DNA of 64,000 nucleotides from Pandoraea sputorum (lineage in GTDB: Bacteria; Pseudomonadota; Gammaproteobacteria; Burkholderiales; Burkholderiaceae). Positions 17,747 to 26,189 of this stretch are shown here, one piece after another. A program made the position numbers and the translations under genes. The stretch is from contig NZ_CP010431.2 of assembly GCF_000814845.2 (NCBI RefSeq), positions 1,426,001 to 1,490,000 on the forward strand, written 5' to 3'. The number at the start of each line of letters is the position of its first letter. Position 1 is the first letter of the stretch. The notes under the pieces were generated by a model. It ran no database searches, was not told where the DNA came from, and saw only the letters and a list, made by a program, of their open reading frames with translations.

Positions 17747-18655
17747 ATGAGCCTGACGATTCCACCGCGCAATTCGCGATTCGGCATCGATCATCCGCTG
17801 GTGACGGTCCATGACCATCCGCGGCGGCTGGCGCATTACGAGCGCATGGGGTTTGCCCCGTCGCCGGTGTCTTATCACCCGTGGGGTACGGTCACGTCGC
17901 TGATGATGTTCGGCGACAACTTCATCGAACTGATCGGCGTGGACGACGCGAGCAAGTTCGGCACGAACGCCGTCGGCGACTTCTGCTTCGGACGCTATCT
18001 CGGCAGCTTCCTCGCTCGCGAAGAGGGCGTCTCCCTCATTGCACTGCACAGCAAGGATGCTCGCGCCGACCACACACGCCTCACGCAGGCCGGGCTGGAG
18101 ACGCAGGGCATCATCGATTTTCGCCGCGCGATGCGCAAACCCGACGGCACGCCCGACGAGGCGGTGGTTGCGCTGGGGCTGTTCATCGACGACTCGCTCG
18201 GCGACGCTTCCAATTTCATCTGCCACCAGCATCGCCCCGAGCTGATCTGGGTGCCCGAGTGGCAGAACCACGCGAACGGTGTCACTGGCATCGTCGGTAT
18301 TACGTATGTGACGCCCGACACGGTGTCGTTGCGCACGCTCGCCACGCGCTGGCAGCGCATGTACGGCGCGCGCCACGTCGATCTGTACGACGGCGGTGCG
18401 GTGGCCGATACGGGGTGCGGGCACTTGCGGGCGATGTCGCCGCAGCGCGCCGAAGCACGTTACGCCGCCGTGGGCTTGCCGATGGCGCAGGGCGTACGCA
18501 CGCACGCCGTGGCCATCACGCTGCTCACGCCGGATCTGGCGCACGTCGAGGCGCTGTGGCGCGAAAACGGCGTGCCCTATGGCTATAACGAGCATGGACT
18601 GGTCGTGGAGCCCGAGTTCGCGGGCAATGTGGTGCTGGAGTTCGTCAATCACTAG
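17747..18655 (+). CDS. VOC (glyoxalase-like) family protein
   Basis: 302 residues. The opening GIDHPLVTVHDHPRRLAHYERMGF, the metal-site-like SLMMFGDNFIELIGV and a second half (GVTGIVGITYVTPDTVSLRTLATRW ... VEPEFAGNVVLEFVNH) show paired beta-alpha-beta-beta-beta modules as in the glyoxalase/dioxygenase superfamily, near the Glyoxalase_3 group. The substrate is unknown. It is first in a same-strand series with a dehydrogenase, an aldehyde dehydrogenase and a DUF3100 protein, which suggests a ring- or lactone-related step in a small catabolic route. The ATG is preceded by CGGAGG at 9 bases. Confidence 0.85.
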   Translation: MSLTIPPRNSRFGIDHPLVTVHDHPRRLAHYERMGFAPSPVSYHPWGTVTSLMMFGDNFIELIGVDDASKFGTNAVGDFCFGRYLGSFLAREEGVSLIALHSKDARADHTRLTQAGLETQGIIDFRRAMRKPDGTPDEAVVALGLFIDDSLGDASNFICHQHRPELIWVPEWQNHANGVTGIVGITYVTPDTVSLRTLATRWQRMYGARHVDLYDGGAVADTGCGHLRAMSPQRAEARYAAVGLPMAQGVRTHAVAITLLTPDLAHVEALWRENGVPYGYNEHGLVVEPEFAGNVVLEFVNH

Positions 18656-18788
18656 CGCCAGGACCGGAACCCGTCAAAACATCACGATCCCCTGAATTTA
18701 CTCACCGACCGGATGTCCCGGGCGGTGTCGAGCAACGCGGCGTCGCCCGTGGGGGCGGCGTCATCTTCGCAGTCAAATTGGAGTCAAC

Positions 18789-19670
18789 ATGAAAATCATC
18801 GGAGTGGTCGGACTGGGCAATATGGGACGCGGCATGGCGCTGTCGTTGCAGCGCGGCGGTTTCACGGTGCTTGGGTTCGATCCTTCGCCGGCCGCCGGAG
18901 CCTCGCTGGCGGAGGCCGGTGTCGGTCTGCGCGCCTCGGTCGCCGAACTCGCTCGCGAAGTCGATGCCCTCGTGCTGTCGCTGCCGACGTCGCAAGTCGT
19001 CGAGGCCGTGGTGAATGGCGCGGACGGCATCGCCGCGAACGGGCGCGAAGGTCTGGTCGTGGTCGACACGTCGACGGCCGATCCGGAAAGCACCCGCGCG
19101 CTGGCCGTCACGCTGCGTGAAAAAGGCATTGCGTTGGTCGACGCGCCGGTCTCCGGTGGCCCGAAGGGCGCGCTGAACGGTGCACTCACGATGGTGCTGG
19201 GCGGCTCGGTCGAAGATATCGCCCGTATCGAGCCGGTGCTCGCCGCCATGTCGGCCAAGCGTGTGCACATCGGCGACGTGGGTGCCGGTCACGTGACCAA
19301 ACTGATCAACAACCTGATGTGCGCCGCCCATCTCGTGGTGGCCGGTGAAGCGATGCGTCTGGCGAAGGCCGCTGGTGTGGCCCCGGAGCAAGTGCTCGAA
19401 GGCTTGAACGCCGGGTCGGGCCGCAGCGGCATCACGCAAACCAACTATCCGACGTGGATCCTGAACGACGCCTTCGACTCCGGCTTCACGATGAAGCTCA
19501 TGCGCAAGGACGTGCGTCTGGCCATGGCGCTGGCCGAGCAGACGGGCACGCTCGCCACGGGCCCCCTGACGGCGGAAGTCGGACGCCTGTGGGCCGCGAG
19601 CGCCGCGACCGTAGGCGACGACGAGGACTTCAACCGCATCGTGCAATTCATCGAGCCGGGCCGGGCGTAA
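18789..19670 (+). CDS. NAD(P)-dependent 3-hydroxyisobutyrate dehydrogenase-family oxidoreductase
   Basis: 293 residues, normal for the beta-hydroxyacid dehydrogenase family. It has the Rossmann motif GVVGLGNMGRGMA, the substrate loop DAPVSGGPKGALNG, the catalytic-lysine motif GAGHVTKLINNLM and the C-terminal MRKDVRLAMALAE. Related enzymes oxidise 3-hydroxyisobutyrate, tartronate semialdehyde or L-threonate. An aldehyde dehydrogenase follows 98 bases later, so an acid-alcohol may be oxidised to an aldehyde acid and then to an acid. GGAG lies upstream of the ATG. Confidence 0.92.
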   Translation: MKIIGVVGLGNMGRGMALSLQRGGFTVLGFDPSPAAGASLAEAGVGLRASVAELAREVDALVLSLPTSQVVEAVVNGADGIAANGREGLVVVDTSTADPESTRALAVTLREKGIALVDAPVSGGPKGALNGALTMVLGGSVEDIARIEPVLAAMSAKRVHIGDVGAGHVTKLINNLMCAAHLVVAGEAMRLAKAAGVAPEQVLEGLNAGSGRSGITQTNYPTWILNDAFDSGFTMKLMRKDVRLAMALAEQTGTLATGPLTAEVGRLWAASAATVGDDEDFNRIVQFIEPGRA

Positions 19671-19768
19671 TCGCCGAGAGCCTGCCTCAATGTTTCACGA
19701 CGTACCCCTCTGACTTTTGTTTTGACGACACGATGCGCACCTGAGTGCGCGTCGCACGGAGCTTTCTC

Positions 19769-21283
19769 ATGGCAGACCAACAAGCCGCCGCTTTGCTCGG
19801 CGCATTCGCCAAGTTTTTCCCCAACGCCACCACCATCGGCTCGTTCGTCAATGGCGAACTGGTTGAAGGCACGGGCGAGTCGAGCATCGACATCGTGAAC
19901 CCGGCCACCGGCCAGACCGTGCTGACCTACCGCGATGCGGGGGCCGCCGTCGTGGCGCAGGCCGCCGATGCCGCGCAAGCGGCACAAAAGACCTGGTGGG
20001 CGCTCACGCACGCCGCACGCGGTCGTGTGATGCAAGCCGTCGGCGCGAAGATTCGTGAAAACGCGGAAGCGCTCGCCCAGCTCGAATCGATTGGTGCAGG
20101 CAAGCCGATCCGCGATTGCCGTGGCGAAGTCGCCAAGGTCGCGGAGATGTTCGAGTACTACGCAGGATGGACGGACAAGTTCTTCGGCGACGTCATTCCC
20201 GTGCCGAGCACGCACCTGAACTACACGCGTCGCGAAGCGATGGGGGTGGTGCTGCAAATCACGCCGTGGAACGCGCCGGTCTTCACCTGCGGCTGGCAAC
20301 TGGCCCCGGCGATCGCCATGGGCAATGGCGTGCTGCTCAAGCCGTCGGAACTCACCCCGGCGAGCTCGCTGGTCGTGGCTGCGCTTGCCGAGCAGGCCGG
20401 TGTGCCGCGCGGTCTCATCAACGTGCTCGCCGGCTTCGGCCATACGACGGGCCAGGCCGCGATTTCGCATCCGGTCGTCAAGAAGGTCGTGTTCGTCGGC
20501 TCGCCCGCCACAGGCAGCAAGATCGCCACTGCCGCTGCGCAACGTCTTTTGCCGAGCGTGCTGGAACTGGGTGGCAAGTCGGCCAACATCGTGTTCGACG
20601 ACGCCGACCTCAAGCGCGCTTGCCTCGGTGCGCAGGCTGCCATCTTCTCGAGCGCAGGCCAGAGCTGCGTGGCCGGTTCGCGTCTGCTGGTGCAGCGCGG
20701 CGTGTACGACCAGATGATCGACATGCTGGCGCGTGGCGCGGAAAAGATTCGCGTGGGCGAGCCGATGGACGACACCACCGAAGTCGGTCCGATCTGCAAC
20801 CGCACGCAGTATCAGCACGTCATGAACATGATCGACGCGGGCGTCGAAGGCGGCGCGCGTCTGGCCGCCGGTTCGCAGCAGCGCAGCGATGGCGGCTTCT
20901 TCGTGCGCCCGACGGTGCTGGCCGATGCCAATAACGCGATGGGCGTGGCCCGTACCGAAATCTTCGGCCCGGTGGTCGTGGCGATTCCGTTCGACACGGA
21001 AGAAGAAGCGCTGGCGATTGCCAACGACAGCGAGTTCGGTCTGGCTGGCGCCGTCTGGACGCAGGACGTGGCGCGCGCACACCGAGTGGCGTCGCAGGTC
21101 AACGCCGGTACGTTCTGGATCAACGGCTACAAGACCATCAACGTCGCCTCGCCGTTCGGCGGCTATGGCCACAGCGGTTATGGCCGTTCCAGCGGCGTGG
21201 AAGCGCTGTATGAGTACACGCAGACGAAGAGCGTCTGGGTCGAGACGGCCGCCAATCCGGCCACGCCGTTCGGCTACGTCTGA
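19769..21283 (+). CDS. Aldehyde dehydrogenase family protein
   Basis: 504 residues. Signatures are ITPWNAPVFTCGWQLAPAIAMGN, the catalytic Glu motif LELGGKSANIVF, the catalytic Cys in SSAGQSCVAGSRL, and EIFGPVV near the end. The ATG at 19769 has GGAG at 7 bases. The substrate is not known; it probably acts after the neighbouring 3-hydroxyisobutyrate-dehydrogenase-like enzyme. A stem-loop follows the stop codon and a 463-bp gap separates it from the DUF3100 gene. Confidence 0.94.
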   Translation: MADQQAAALLGAFAKFFPNATTIGSFVNGELVEGTGESSIDIVNPATGQTVLTYRDAGAAVVAQAADAAQAAQKTWWALTHAARGRVMQAVGAKIRENAEALAQLESIGAGKPIRDCRGEVAKVAEMFEYYAGWTDKFFGDVIPVPSTHLNYTRREAMGVVLQITPWNAPVFTCGWQLAPAIAMGNGVLLKPSELTPASSLVVAALAEQAGVPRGLINVLAGFGHTTGQAAISHPVVKKVVFVGSPATGSKIATAAAQRLLPSVLELGGKSANIVFDDADLKRACLGAQAAIFSSAGQSCVAGSRLLVQRGVYDQMIDMLARGAEKIRVGEPMDDTTEVGPICNRTQYQHVMNMIDAGVEGGARLAAGSQQRSDGGFFVRPTVLADANNAMGVARTEIFGPVVVAIPFDTEEEALAIANDSEFGLAGAVWTQDVARAHRVASQVNAGTFWINGYKTINVASPFGGYGHSGYGRSSGVEALYEYTQTKSVWVETAANPATPFGYV

Positions 21284-21294
21284 GCGTGACACCG

Positions 21295-21328
21295 CGGGCG
21301 ACCGGGGGTAAAAGCCCTCAATCGCCCG
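21295..21328. terminator. Stem-loop after the aldehyde dehydrogenase gene
   Basis: CGGGCGA and TCGCCCG form the outer stem around an inner GGG / CCC pairing. There is no T run, so attenuation or termination here would be partial or Rho-assisted. Confidence 0.4.
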
Positions 21329-21746
21329 TTGGGAATTGCTGTCATCGTGCGTTCAGTTGTCGGGAACGCATGGCAATAGGGCAATAAAAGGGTAGTGAGT
21401 GTGCCGGACACCGGTCGTGAGACGTTGTCTGGCATGCGAGCGTTTCAGCCTGCGGGACAGGGGGCCGAAACGGTGTTTTTGACCGCGTATAATGCCGCCC
21501 TCGGGTGGTTCGGCGCGGGGGATTGATTACGCTGTTGCTGTCACCAAGGCGTGCCAACATGGCGGGCGTTCAGCCGCCATGCCCCAAGAGTTCGCCGGTG
21601 TATCCCGTCATGATCGGATTGACGGAATGGACCGGACGGACGGCGCGCCGAACTTCCTTAACTACCGAAATGGTGGCCGACCCGCCGAATAGTTCGACGG
21701 CGCACGGCATCGGACCGGCTCAATAGCAAGTGCAGTGGAGACCCAG
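21329..21746. promoter_or_regulatory. Long leader of the DUF3100 gene with a TATAAT element
   Basis: This 418-bp stretch carries no clear gene. TATAAT at 21488-21493 is a perfect -10 element, though the -35 region 17 bases upstream (CCGAAA) is poor. Transcription from there would give a leader of about 240 bases, with GC-rich inverted repeats around GGCGGGCG...CAGCCGCC (about 21560-21580). A small RNA or a structured 5' UTR is possible; I recognise no known riboswitch. Confidence 0.4.
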
Positions 21747-23114
21747 ATGGCAGTCATGGAACAAAAAGCGGCCAAGCCGCAGGGAGGCGCCTTCAGCGAT
21801 GGCGTGCGCCTGTATGTTTGGGCAATCGTGATCCTGGTGATCGCGGAGCTGATCGGTGCGATCAGCATCAAAGCCGGTCACGGCAAGATCGTGTTGTTGC
21901 CGATGGTCTGGGCCTTGTTGCTCGGCGCGGCATTGGGCCTGTCGCAGGCGCGCTTGCCGCGTTTCGCGCAGATCGACCTGTCGATGCAGCACAAGGCGGC
22001 CGCCATTCTGCAGCCGGCGCTGCTGCTCTTCGTGGCAAAGCTCGGCCTGCTCGTGGGCGGCTCGCTGCCCAAGCTCGTGGCCGCCGGCTGGGCGTTGGTG
22101 TTCCAGGAGTTCGGCCACTTCGTCGGCACGATCATTCTGGGCCTGCCGGTCGCACTGATGCTCGGTATCAAGCGCGAAGCCATTGGCGCGACCTTCTCGG
22201 TCGGCCGTGAGCCGAGCCTCGCGATCATCGGCGAAAAGTACGGTTTCGATTCGCCGGAAGGCCGTGGTGTGCTGGCTGAGTACCTGACGGGCACCATCTT
22301 CGGTGCGGTGTTCATCTCGCTGTTCGCGGGCTTTGTCGCCAGCCTGAACCTGTTCCATCCGCACTCGCTCGCCATGGGCGCCGGTGTGGGTTCGGGTTCG
22401 ATGATGGCTGCTGCCGCCGGTGCGATTGCAGCACAGCAGACGCCGGAAGTCGCCAAGGAAGTCGCCACGTTCGCCGCTGCGTCGAACCTGATCACGACGA
22501 CCATCGGCACGTACTTCACGCTGTTCATCTCGCTGCCGCTCGCCGTGTGGGGCTACCGTGTCATGGAGCCGGTGCTGGGCCGCATGAGCAAGCGTGGCCG
22601 TGCCAACGCCGAAGCTGCTGCCGTGGCTGACGCCGAAGCCGCCAAGGAACTCAAGCAAGCCAGCAAGGCGCACTCCGTCGAGATGAACTTCGGTGCACGT
22701 CTGTTCGCATGGTTCTTCTCGGGCGCCCTTGCGCTGGTCGGCAACAGCATGGCCTTCAAGACGCCGTTCCTCGACGGCGTGCCGGGCATGCTGATCATCA
22801 TCGGTGCTGTGCTCGTGGGTGAAGCCCTGTACTTCGTGACGCGCCGTAAGGTGCCGGCCGTGTGCTGGGTGTCGCTGATCGCCATGTTCCTGACGTCGCC
22901 GGCCTTCCCGTTTGCGCCGGTTGTCGAGCAGTTCACGGGCAAGATCAACTTCCTGTCGCTGGTCACGCCGATGCTGACCTACGCCGGTCTGTCGGTCGCG
23001 AAGGACGTGCCTGCTTTCCGTCGTCTGGGCTGGCGCATCGTGGTCGTGTCGTTCCTCGCGAACGCCGGCACGTTCCTCGGCGCCGCGATCATCGCCGAAT
23101 TCTTCCACGTGTAA
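21747..23114 (+). CDS. DUF3100 family multispanning membrane protein, probable transporter
   Basis: 455 residues with about 11-12 hydrophobic helices and a charged Ala/Glu/Lys-rich cytoplasmic loop in the middle (NAEAAAVADAEAAKELKQASKAH). Motifs typical of DUF3100 are FQEFGHFVGTIILGLP, GATFSVGREPSLAIIG and GAGVGSGSMMAAA. The family has no proven function but occurs near catabolic genes and has the look of an ion-coupled carrier. The ATG at 21747 is chosen because GTGGAG lies just before it; GTG at 21735 and ATG at 21756 are alternatives. It is the last gene of the LysR-linked cluster. Confidence 0.85.
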   Translation: MAVMEQKAAKPQGGAFSDGVRLYVWAIVILVIAELIGAISIKAGHGKIVLLPMVWALLLGAALGLSQARLPRFAQIDLSMQHKAAAILQPALLLFVAKLGLLVGGSLPKLVAAGWALVFQEFGHFVGTIILGLPVALMLGIKREAIGATFSVGREPSLAIIGEKYGFDSPEGRGVLAEYLTGTIFGAVFISLFAGFVASLNLFHPHSLAMGAGVGSGSMMAAAAGAIAAQQTPEVAKEVATFAAASNLITTTIGTYFTLFISLPLAVWGYRVMEPVLGRMSKRGRANAEAAAVADAEAAKELKQASKAHSVEMNFGARLFAWFFSGALALVGNSMAFKTPFLDGVPGMLIIIGAVLVGEALYFVTRRKVPAVCWVSLIAMFLTSPAFPFAPVVEQFTGKINFLSLVTPMLTYAGLSVAKDVPAFRRLGWRIVVVSFLANAGTFLGAAIIAEFFHV

Positions 23115-23199
23115 TGCCTGACGGCGAACGCGCGACGGTGACAGGTCGCACGTTCGCGGGCAGTCGGAAGACGCAATAGCTGGAAATAGCTGGAAAGCG

Positions 23200-23235
23200 A
23201 AGGGCCGGGTCCTGCGGTATGCAGGCCCGGCCCTT
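23200..23235. terminator. GC-rich stem-loop between convergent genes
   Basis: AAGGGCCGGGTCCTGC pairs with GCAGGCCCGGCCCTT with one bulge, between the convergent DUF3100 and EF-hand genes. No clear T run. Confidence 0.6.
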
Positions 23236-23256
23236 AGTGTTTCAGGGAAGAGGTGA

Positions 23257-23829
23257 TCAGGGCTTCGTCGTGGCGGCGTCGGCCTGTGCCCGTTCGTGAT
23301 AGTAGCGACGGAAGAAACTGCGGATTTCCGCGGGCGAGAGCTTGCCGTCGTGATTGACGTCGATCTCGTCGAAATGCTGATACAGGAACGGCTCCGAGGC
23401 GGCGACTTCGTCGCGGCTCAGATAACCGTCGCCATCCTTGTCGGCAGCCTTGAAATAGCGCTCAAACGTGGCGCGACGTGCCTGCAACTGGCTGCGCTGA
23501 TACGCGGCCCATTCGTTGCGGTCGATCTTGCCGTCGTGATTAGTGTCGATGGCGTCGAACGAGCGCTGCAGGTACAGGCCAAGCGCGGCGTTCTGGTCGG
23601 CGGCGTCGCCGTAGTCCGGGCCTGCCGTGGGCGGTGGCGGCGGGTTTGGCGTTGTCGGCACGACGCCGTTGACGGGCGGCGCGCCCGTCTGCGCAAAGCT
23701 AGGCATGGCGGCCAGCGACAAAGCGGCCGCGCCTGCACAAACGGTCACGACAGCGAGGGCCCTGCGGCCAAGGCGCCGTGTCTTGAGCGTGCGAAGCGTA
23801 CGCTGGCGAAGGGTGTCCTGGGAGTTCAT
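23257..23829 (-). CDS. Exported EF-hand (calcium-binding) protein
   Basis: 190 residues. A signal peptide with an Arg-rich start (RTLKTRRLGRRALAVVTVCAG...PSFAQ) is followed by a Pro-rich segment (PPPPPT) and three EF-hand loops: DTNHDGKIDRNE, DKDGDGYLSRDE and DVNHDGKLSPAE, each with Asp/Asn/Glu at the ligand positions. It is probably a periplasmic calcium-binding protein. No enzymatic domain is visible. The ATG follows a purine-rich AAGGAGAAG. Neighbouring minus-strand genes code for two small lipoproteins, so this block may contribute to the envelope. Confidence 0.9.
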   Translation of the reverse strand: MNSQDTLRQRTLRTLKTRRLGRRALAVVTVCAGAAALSLAAMPSFAQTGAPPVNGVVPTTPNPPPPPTAGPDYGDAADQNAALGLYLQRSFDAIDTNHDGKIDRNEWAAYQRSQLQARRATFERYFKAADKDGDGYLSRDEVAASEPFLYQHFDEIDVNHDGKLSPAEIRSFFRRYYHERAQADAATTKP

Positions 23830-23870
23830 ATCTCGCTTCTCCTTATTGCATCGTCAGATGAGCGGGGGGC

Positions 23871-23892
23871 GTTTATTGACCGTTTACTGACC
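23871..23892. repeat. Two tandem 11-bp units upstream of the EF-hand gene
   Basis: GTTTATTGACC and GTTTACTGACC lie head to tail, followed by a partial GTTCATCG. They are 41 bases or more upstream of the EF-hand start codon and might be operator repeats. Confidence 0.4.
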
Positions 23893-23944
23893 GTTCATCG
23901 CCCCTTAACGACAGCAGTCGGCTGCCGTCGGCATTTGGCATCGA

Positions 23945-24211
23945 TCAGCGACGACGGCGATCGTCAGTGATGACATTGCCGATCACGCCGCCGACGACGG
24001 CGCCGCCTACGGTCGTGCCGAGATCACCGCCGGAGATGAGGGCGCCGCCCAGTGCGCCCACGCCAGCGCCGACCGCGGTATTACGCGATTCGCGCGGGGT
24101 CATGCCGCCGCAACCGGCCAGCGTGCCGATGAGCGCAGCGCCCACGAGGATCGGGGCGGCCGAGCGCGAAAGATGTGAGATGTGCGAGATCCATCGTTGT
24201 GTGGTTTTCAT
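23945..24211 (-). CDS. Small glycine-zipper outer-membrane lipoprotein
   Basis: 88 residues. A lipoprotein signal with lipobox LAGC (Cys34) is followed by a glycine-zipper segment, NTAVGAGVGALGGALISGG and TTVGGAVVGGVIGNVITD, and a basic tail DDRRRR. This resembles YmgG/SlyB-type small lipoproteins (OmpA-like glycine-zipper family). The ATG at 24211 has AAGGAG at about 6 bases. Role unknown; probably envelope maintenance. Confidence 0.85.
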   Translation of the reverse strand: MKTTQRWISHISHLSRSAAPILVGAALIGTLAGCGGMTPRESRNTAVGAGVGALGGALISGGDLGTTVGGAVVGGVIGNVITDDRRRR

Positions 24212-24356
24212 GACGCATGCTCCTTCGGTTGGGGCAGCAGGCCCCGGGATATCTGCAGGCAGTTCGCGGTCCGTCGGCTTCGGGCTTCGACTCGCTGCCG
24301 GATTGCGCACCGCCTGTTGTTCGTAAATCGGTCGATTCGACGTTGATGGCTGACGT

Positions 24357-24803
24357 TCAGTGGGCTGTGGCCGAGCCGTTCTCCGGCGCAGCCACTCCGT
24401 CGGCAGGGCTCGATTCCCGGTAAGCCGGCGGAGGCGGGGGCGGCGGATACGGGCGTCCCTGCGCATCGGTCGGATACGGGCGGCCATAACGGTCCGTCGG
24501 CGGATAAGGGCGACCGTAGGCGTCGGTGTTCGGGACCGGTGCCGCAGGGGCTGCATACGGGCTGCACGCAGAGCCCGGCGCATACGGCGGCGGGCCGCAG
24601 TTCGGATCCGCCGATCGATATGACGGGTTCGTGCTTTCGATGCCTCGATACGGCAGTCGCGGCTGAGGCGGCGCTTCATACGCGCAACCTGCCAACGTCA
24701 ACATTACCGATGCGAGTCCGACTGCTGAGGACACCTTGGCAATGCGCGACTTCACGCCGCACGCCACCTCTGCATTTGCAACACCTTCACGGTTCGTTCT
24801 CAT
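24357..24803 (-). CDS. Proline-rich lipoprotein with YGRPYP repeats
   Basis: 148 residues. The lipobox LAGC (MLTLAGCAYEAPP) marks a lipoprotein. The mature part is low-complexity and carries three repeats, AYGRPYPPT, RYGRPYPTD and QGRPYPPPPP, with no globular domain visible. Of two adjacent ATGs the second (24803) has the better spacing to GGAGG. Its ending overlaps no other gene; the glycine-zipper lipoprotein follows 145 bases downstream on the same strand. I do not recognise a function; an envelope or peptidoglycan-spanning role is a guess. Confidence 0.75.
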   Translation of the reverse strand: MRTNREGVANAEVACGVKSRIAKVSSAVGLASVMLTLAGCAYEAPPQPRLPYRGIESTNPSYRSADPNCGPPPYAPGSACSPYAAPAAPVPNTDAYGRPYPPTDRYGRPYPTDAQGRPYPPPPPPPAYRESSPADGVAAPENGSATAH

Positions 24804-25530
24804 CATGACCTCCGTTCGAGCGCGGTGTTTGTCCCGCCCTTCGCCATCATGGATTGTGTGGATCGAAAGGATCCACCCAAGTTGGACGCAGATTGCGTGA
24901 TTTGGATCGCCGCATCTTGTAAATCTTTGTAATTGGCTCGCAATGCGACGTCCCGTGTGGCTTCTCAGGGATATTGCATTGCACACAATGCATCAATTAT
25001 TTGATGGAGTCCGAATTAATGTAGGAATGCGCTGACGGCGCATGCCTACGGCGCGAGTCACGCGCGCGTCGATGCCACATCCGGATGCGCAAACGGATAC
25101 GCCAACGGACACGCAAAGTGCGTACGCATGCGCGTATCCACAGCTCTCAGCGACGGACGTTCATATTCCTTTGGGTATTCGGCGTCATATACGAAGTGCG
25201 CAACGCATCGACCCCGATTCCATGCGCGAAATGCATGACATCGAAATTGTTCAATTTTGAAATATATGACGAGGGACGTCGGGCGCGTTTCCACTTCCCG
25301 AGCGCATGCGGGCAATGTGCGATAACCCCACGCATTACGCGATGTCTGTCATCGCAATTCGCGTTGTGTGCGTGGAAATTCCGGGAAAGTCCGGGGGAGT
25401 GTTTGCGCTTAGTTTTCGCCGCAAGCTGCGTTTGCGCTGGCATACTGTGCGCGCTGACATTGTGTATCGACGTCAGCGGACGCTGAGAATTAACGATCGA
25501 GGTGCCCCGCCTAACGGTGCAGGCTCACAT
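24804..25530. promoter_or_regulatory. 727-bp divergent intergenic region with two adjacent palindromes
   Basis: No gene is supported. The part near 24920-25020 is AT-richer and holds two perfect dyads that overlap by two bases: TGCATTG-CACA-CAATGCA (24975-24992) and CATCAA-TTAT-TTGATG (24991-25006). They lie between the minus-strand lipoprotein and the plus-strand TetR gene and could be the TetR operator, though they are over 500 bases from the TetR start. The rest, with many short CGCA-type repeats near 25080-25140, shows nothing else clear. Confidence 0.45.
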
Positions 25531-26178
25531 ATGCCACAAGTCAAGAAAGAAGACATTCGTCTCGCCATTCTCGAAGCCTCGCATGCCCTGTTTCTAGAAA
25601 AAGGGTATGTGGACACCACAATGGTGCAGATCGCCAAGCGTGCCGGAATTTCGCACGCGAACATTTACAGCTACTTCACTGCGAAGCTGCAAGTCTTCTT
25701 CTGTGTCTACGACAAATGGTTCAAGGCGCGTATCACGACCCTTGAATCGGAGGTCATGTCGGCACACGGCGCGCATGCCCGCATGCGCACGCTGCTCGCC
25801 GGTCTGCTGGTCGACACACCGAGGCTCGACAACGGCTTCTCGCACAATCTGGTGCAGGCGCTTTCCACGGTGAAGCCGGGCGATCCCTACGATCCGTCGT
25901 TGCTTCAGTGGTTCAGGGAGCGCTTGTCGGCGATGCTGGCCGCCTGTGCCCCGAGTCTGGCGCGCGACGGCGTGCGACGCGCACGTCTTATCGACATGCT
26001 CGTGTTGACTTTCGACGGGTGCCTCGTCAACTACCACGTCAACCCGGCCTCGCTGCCAGACGTGGCCATGCTCGAAGAGTACGTGACTGCCTTCCTGTCG
26101 ACGGAACCCGCCGAGTCGGCGCCCGCGCCGCAGGGGGCAGATTCGGTGACGGCGTCCGGAACGACGGCGACAGCCTGA
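25531..26178 (+). CDS. TetR-family transcriptional regulator
   Basis: 215 residues. The N-terminal TetR HTH is clear (ILEASHALFLEKGYVDTTMVQIAKRAGISHANIYSYFTAKLQVFFCVYDKW). The ligand domain is not assignable. The tail is Ala/Pro-rich. The start is set at 25531 (MPQVKKEDIRL) where homology begins, but no good Shine-Dalgarno precedes it. A LysR gene follows after 11 bases, so two regulators of different families are probably cotranscribed. Confidence 0.88.
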   Translation: MPQVKKEDIRLAILEASHALFLEKGYVDTTMVQIAKRAGISHANIYSYFTAKLQVFFCVYDKWFKARITTLESEVMSAHGAHARMRTLLAGLLVDTPRLDNGFSHNLVQALSTVKPGDPYDPSLLQWFRERLSAMLAACAPSLARDGVRRARLIDMLVLTFDGCLVNYHVNPASLPDVAMLEEYVTAFLSTEPAESAPAPQGADSVTASGTTATA

Positions 26179-26189
26179 ACAGGACGCCG

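Noticed and set aside
19445..21292. 615-codon open frame antisense to the aldehyde dehydrogenase gene
   Set aside because: High GC leaves antisense frames open; the composition is Arg/His-rich and the sense strand encodes a complete enzyme.
25042..25260. 72-codon frame in the long gap before the TetR gene
   Set aside because: Low-complexity, no ribosome-binding site and no family resemblance.
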